From NCBI GenBank assembly GCA_046582185.1, contig JAYGEX010000007.1:62001-126000 (forward strand): 64,000 bases of DNA, given 5' to 3'. The number at the start of each line of letters is the position of its first letter. Within the stretch, counting starts at the first letter, position 1. The DNA comes from GCA-002726655 sp046582185. GTDB taxonomy: Bacteria; Pseudomonadota; Gammaproteobacteria; Pseudomonadales; Azotimanducaceae. Below the pieces are notes generated by a model that was not told the DNA's origin, did no database searches, and saw nothing but the letters and a program-made list of their open reading frames with translations. The translations under genes were made by a program, and so were the position numbers. Positions 61,921-64,000 of the stretch are shown piece by piece.

Positions 61921-63351
61921 TCAAACGTCGCTTAATTTAAGTCGATAGGCTTCAATCGCTAGCCCGTTCGCCAATTGTCTGGACAGTTCAACAGCTTCGT
62001 CCTCCGCGATTCGATGATCACAGACAAGTTCCGCCAGATGTCGGCAGTCGATTCTTCTGGCGACATCGTGCCTTGCAGGAATCGACAGGAATGCACGCGT
62101 ATCATCGTTAAAACCGGCGGTATTGTAAAAGCCGGTTGTTTCTATAACCGTGCGTTTATATCGCAGCATTCCTTCCGGACTATCAAAAAACCACCAGGCG
62201 GGTCCCAGCGTCAGGCAAGGATAGTGACCAGCTAATGGAGCGAGTTCCCGGGAATAGCTGGTTTCATCCAGTGTGAACAATATGAGTGACAGGCGTCTGT
62301 CATTGCCGAATCTATCCAGCAGAGGCTTGAGAGCATGGACAAAATCAGCCGCAACAGGAATGTCAGCACCTTTGTCCCTGCCATAACCCCTGAACAAAAT
62401 GGGGTTGTGATTTCGATAGACGCCAGGGTGAATTTGCATCACAAGTCCATCTTCAATACTCATGGCTGCCATTTCTACCAGCATCTGGCCGCGAAACTGG
62501 TCGCTTTCCTTTGCGTTGGCCTTGCCACTTCGTACCTTTTCGTAGAGCTTCTCGCATTCTGCGAGATCAAGATCACAAGTGGTTGCGGCGGGGTGCCCAT
62601 GATCAGTTGAGGTGGCGCCTCTGGCTTTGAAATATTCACGTCTGATGCGGTGGGCTTGAAGGTACCCTTGCCAGTTGGAGGTATCTTCACCAGTAAGTTG
62701 GCCTAGTTCTGCAACGTTCTCTGAAAACCCTTCATATTCAGGATCGACAACCGGGTCTGGACGATACGTGGTGATGATGCGCCCGGACCAATCAGACTTG
62801 TTAATGGTGTCGTGGTGAGACAAATCATCCAGAGGGCTTTCCGTGGTGGCGAGCAGGCTAATGTTAAATTGATCGAAGAGTGCACGCGGGCGAAATGCCG
62901 GCTGCGCTAAACATTCCGAAATACGGTCGAAGCTTGCATCTGCTGTGTCTGCACTCAATCTCTCTTTGATATCAAAGACTGTAGCAAAGGTATGGTTTAG
63001 CCAGATGCGTGAAGGGGTGCCGAGAAACAAGTCATAATTTTCGGCGAACAGCCTCCAGATTGATCGCATGTCTGTAGCGGTTTGAGAACCGTCGATGCCA
63101 GAGATGCCAAGTGCTTCCATTTGGATGCCGCGACTATAAAGTACACGGAGCAGATAATGGTCTGGCTGTATCAGTAAGGACACAGGATCACTAAATGCTT
63201 CATTGCTGGAGAACCATTCGGGGTCAGTGTGACCGTGCGGGGAGATGATGGGTAAATCTTTGACACCTTCATAGAGTGTTCGTGCTATCGAACGCTCATC
63301 GGCGTTGGATGAAAATAGTCGATCTTCGTGGAGTATTAGTGCGTTGTTCAC
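61921..63351 (-). CDS. uxaC: Glucuronate/uronate isomerase
   Basis: A 476-residue uronate isomerase, in the amidohydrolase superfamily. The metal motif ISPHGHTDPEWF (about 35-46) and later RDKGADIPVAADFVHALKPL and DSPEGMLRYK are recognisable, and the length matches E. coli UxaC (470). It converts D-glucuronate to D-fructuronate and D-galacturonate to D-tagaturonate. Its start overlaps the end of the regulator gene by 4 bp, so it is coupled to it. It is the first enzyme gene of the minus-strand hexuronate operon. Confidence 0.88.
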   Translation of the reverse strand: MNNALILHEDRLFSSNADERSIARTLYEGVKDLPIISPHGHTDPEWFSSNEAFSDPVSLLIQPDHYLLRVLYSRGIQMEALGISGIDGSQTATDMRSIWRLFAENYDLFLGTPSRIWLNHTFATVFDIKERLSADTADASFDRISECLAQPAFRPRALFDQFNISLLATTESPLDDLSHHDTINKSDWSGRIITTYRPDPVVDPEYEGFSENVAELGQLTGEDTSNWQGYLQAHRIRREYFKARGATSTDHGHPAATTCDLDLAECEKLYEKVRSGKANAKESDQFRGQMLVEMAAMSIEDGLVMQIHPGVYRNHNPILFRGYGRDKGADIPVAADFVHALKPLLDRFGNDRRLSLILFTLDETSYSRELAPLAGHYPCLTLGPAWWFFDSPEGMLRYKRTVIETTGFYNTAGFNDDTRAFLSIPARHDVARRIDCRHLAELVCDHRIAEDEAVELSRQLANGLAIEAYRLKLSDV

Positions 63352-64000
63352 TTTTTTGTGTTCTTTTTTGTTGAGGTTTGTAGGGGTGATTGCGACTTAA
63401 TGAAGTCGCCCGCATCGCTAATTTCAATGGATTCTATTTCTGATGCTTTCAGGAGCGCACTGTTCACGTGCTTGAGGTGTGATTGCATGGCCAGTCTCGC
63501 GGCATCTGGATTGCGAGCTCGAAGTGCGGCCAGTATATTGCGATGGTCATTGATGGTTTGTCTATCGTTGTTCCAGTCTGGTGAATCTTCAATCTCGCTG
63601 ATGACATCATGGAGTTTTTGCCACATGGGCATGCGTGTTCGAAATGCCCACATCTGTTCAATTGTCGAGAGTATTGTACTGTTACGAGTGGCGGCAGCGA
63701 TGATCTGATGGAAGGTGCGGTCTGGCACTTCGGCGCTTTCGCCCTTTGCAATAAGTGACGCCATCTCTTTGCATTTCTTGTCCAATTCCCGAATCTCTTC
63801 CTCGGAAATGCGAACGGCTGCGAGTGCTGCGGCCTCACCTTCGAAGATCATGCGGGCTTCGATGAGCTCGAATGGGCCAGGACCAATATCTGCCTGCCCG
63901 GCCTTAACGTTTCCCTTTAAGTCTGATAGCACGTAGATGCCAGCGCCGGTTTTTATCTCGACGATGCCGCCAATTTCGAGCGCAATCATTGCCTCTCTTA
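63348..64000 (-). CDS. GntR/FadR-family regulator (FCD domain), 5' end beyond window
   Basis: The visible part (about 217 codons, continuing beyond the window end) contains the end of a winged helix (AREAMIALEIGGIVEIKTGAGIYV) and an all-helical FCD effector domain with the metal-site pattern: FELIEARMIFEGEAAALAA, then TFHQIIAAATRN (His ligand region) and DHRNILAALRARNPDAA. The typical N-terminal HTH helices lie beyond 64000. In hexuronate operons such regulators (UxuR, ExuR, KdgR type) repress until fructuronate or KDG binds. It overlaps uxaC by 4 bp, implying local autoregulated control. Confidence 0.85.
   Translation of the reverse strand, partial: REAMIALEIGGIVEIKTGAGIYVLSDLKGNVKAGQADIGPGPFELIEARMIFEGEAAALAAVRISEEEIRELDKKCKEMASLIAKGESAEVPDRTFHQIIAAATRNSTILSTIEQMWAFRTRMPMWQKLHDVISEIEDSPDWNNDRQTINDHRNILAALRARNPDAARLAMQSHLKHVNSALLKASEIESIEISDAGDFIKSQSPLQTSTKKNTKK

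Overview
The window looks like chromosomal DNA from a mid-GC Gram-negative bacterium, most likely an environmental (possibly marine) gammaproteobacterium. The signs are a TonB-dependent receptor, a cytochrome c5-type lipoprotein, a cytochrome b561/YceI pair, a Dcp-type peptidase, a hexuronate operon of uxaC-uxuB-kdgK type and fragments of IS21 and IS91 transposons. The assignment is inferred from gene content only; no rRNA or other phylogenetic marker is present.

Layout. 0-7 kb: NhaC-type antiporter, then a catabolic set (VOC protein, alpha/beta hydrolase, MFS transporter, MarR regulator, thiolase). 7-12 kb: c-type cytochrome lipoprotein overlapping an exported aldonolactone-oxidase-like flavoprotein, a GH3 glycosidase and a second, non-exported flavoprotein paralogue. 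12-16 kb (minus strand): a tightly overlapped ferredoxin / TIM-barrel isomerase / BaiN-type flavoprotein operon and a second FAD protein. 16-18.2 kb: decayed DNA with a TPR-protein remnant and an IS91-type transposase fragment. 18-25 kb: two MFS transporters, GST, TonB-dependent receptor and a Rieske oxygenase. 25-31 kb (minus): an Old-Yellow-Enzyme/trimethylamine-dehydrogenase-like flavoprotein, a sodium:solute symporter, an APH-type kinase and glyoxalase II. 31-46 kb: hydrolases, a cyclophilin lipoprotein gene interrupted by TGA, an F420/LLM-type oxidoreductase, an acyl-CoA-dehydrogenase-like flavoenzyme, a methyltransferase, an amidohydrolase, enoyl-CoA hydratase, nitroreductase and a MATE transporter, separated by palindromic dispersed repeats. 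45.6-47.5 kb: a probable selenoprotein, an IS21 remnant, a MIT-C-domain remnant and tRNA-Arg(CCT). 47.5-56 kb: epimerase, cytochrome b561, YceI, a second Rieske oxygenase, Dcp peptidase, amidohydrolase and a DsbA-fold isomerase. 56.4-64 kb (minus): a hexuronate catabolic operon headed by a GntR/FadR-type regulator that runs off the window end.

The most notable object is at 45636-46787. Two reading frames that look like a broken thioredoxin-fold gene are in the same frame and separated only by TGA. That TGA sits exactly at the nucleophilic-cysteine position of a W-S-S-W-[TGA]-G-C motif, and a bacterial-SECIS-like hairpin follows at the right distance. I read it as a selenocysteine-containing ResA/TlpA-like protein. 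Its last few residues and its stop codon appear to be supplied by the end of an inserted IS21-family element.

Metabolically the window is rich in oxygenases, flavoenzymes, CoA-ester enzymes and transporters, which fits a scavenger of plant- or algal-derived aromatics, methylated compounds and uronic acids. The selenocysteine machinery (selA, selB, selC, selD) and the reductase partners of the Rieske oxygenases are not in the window.
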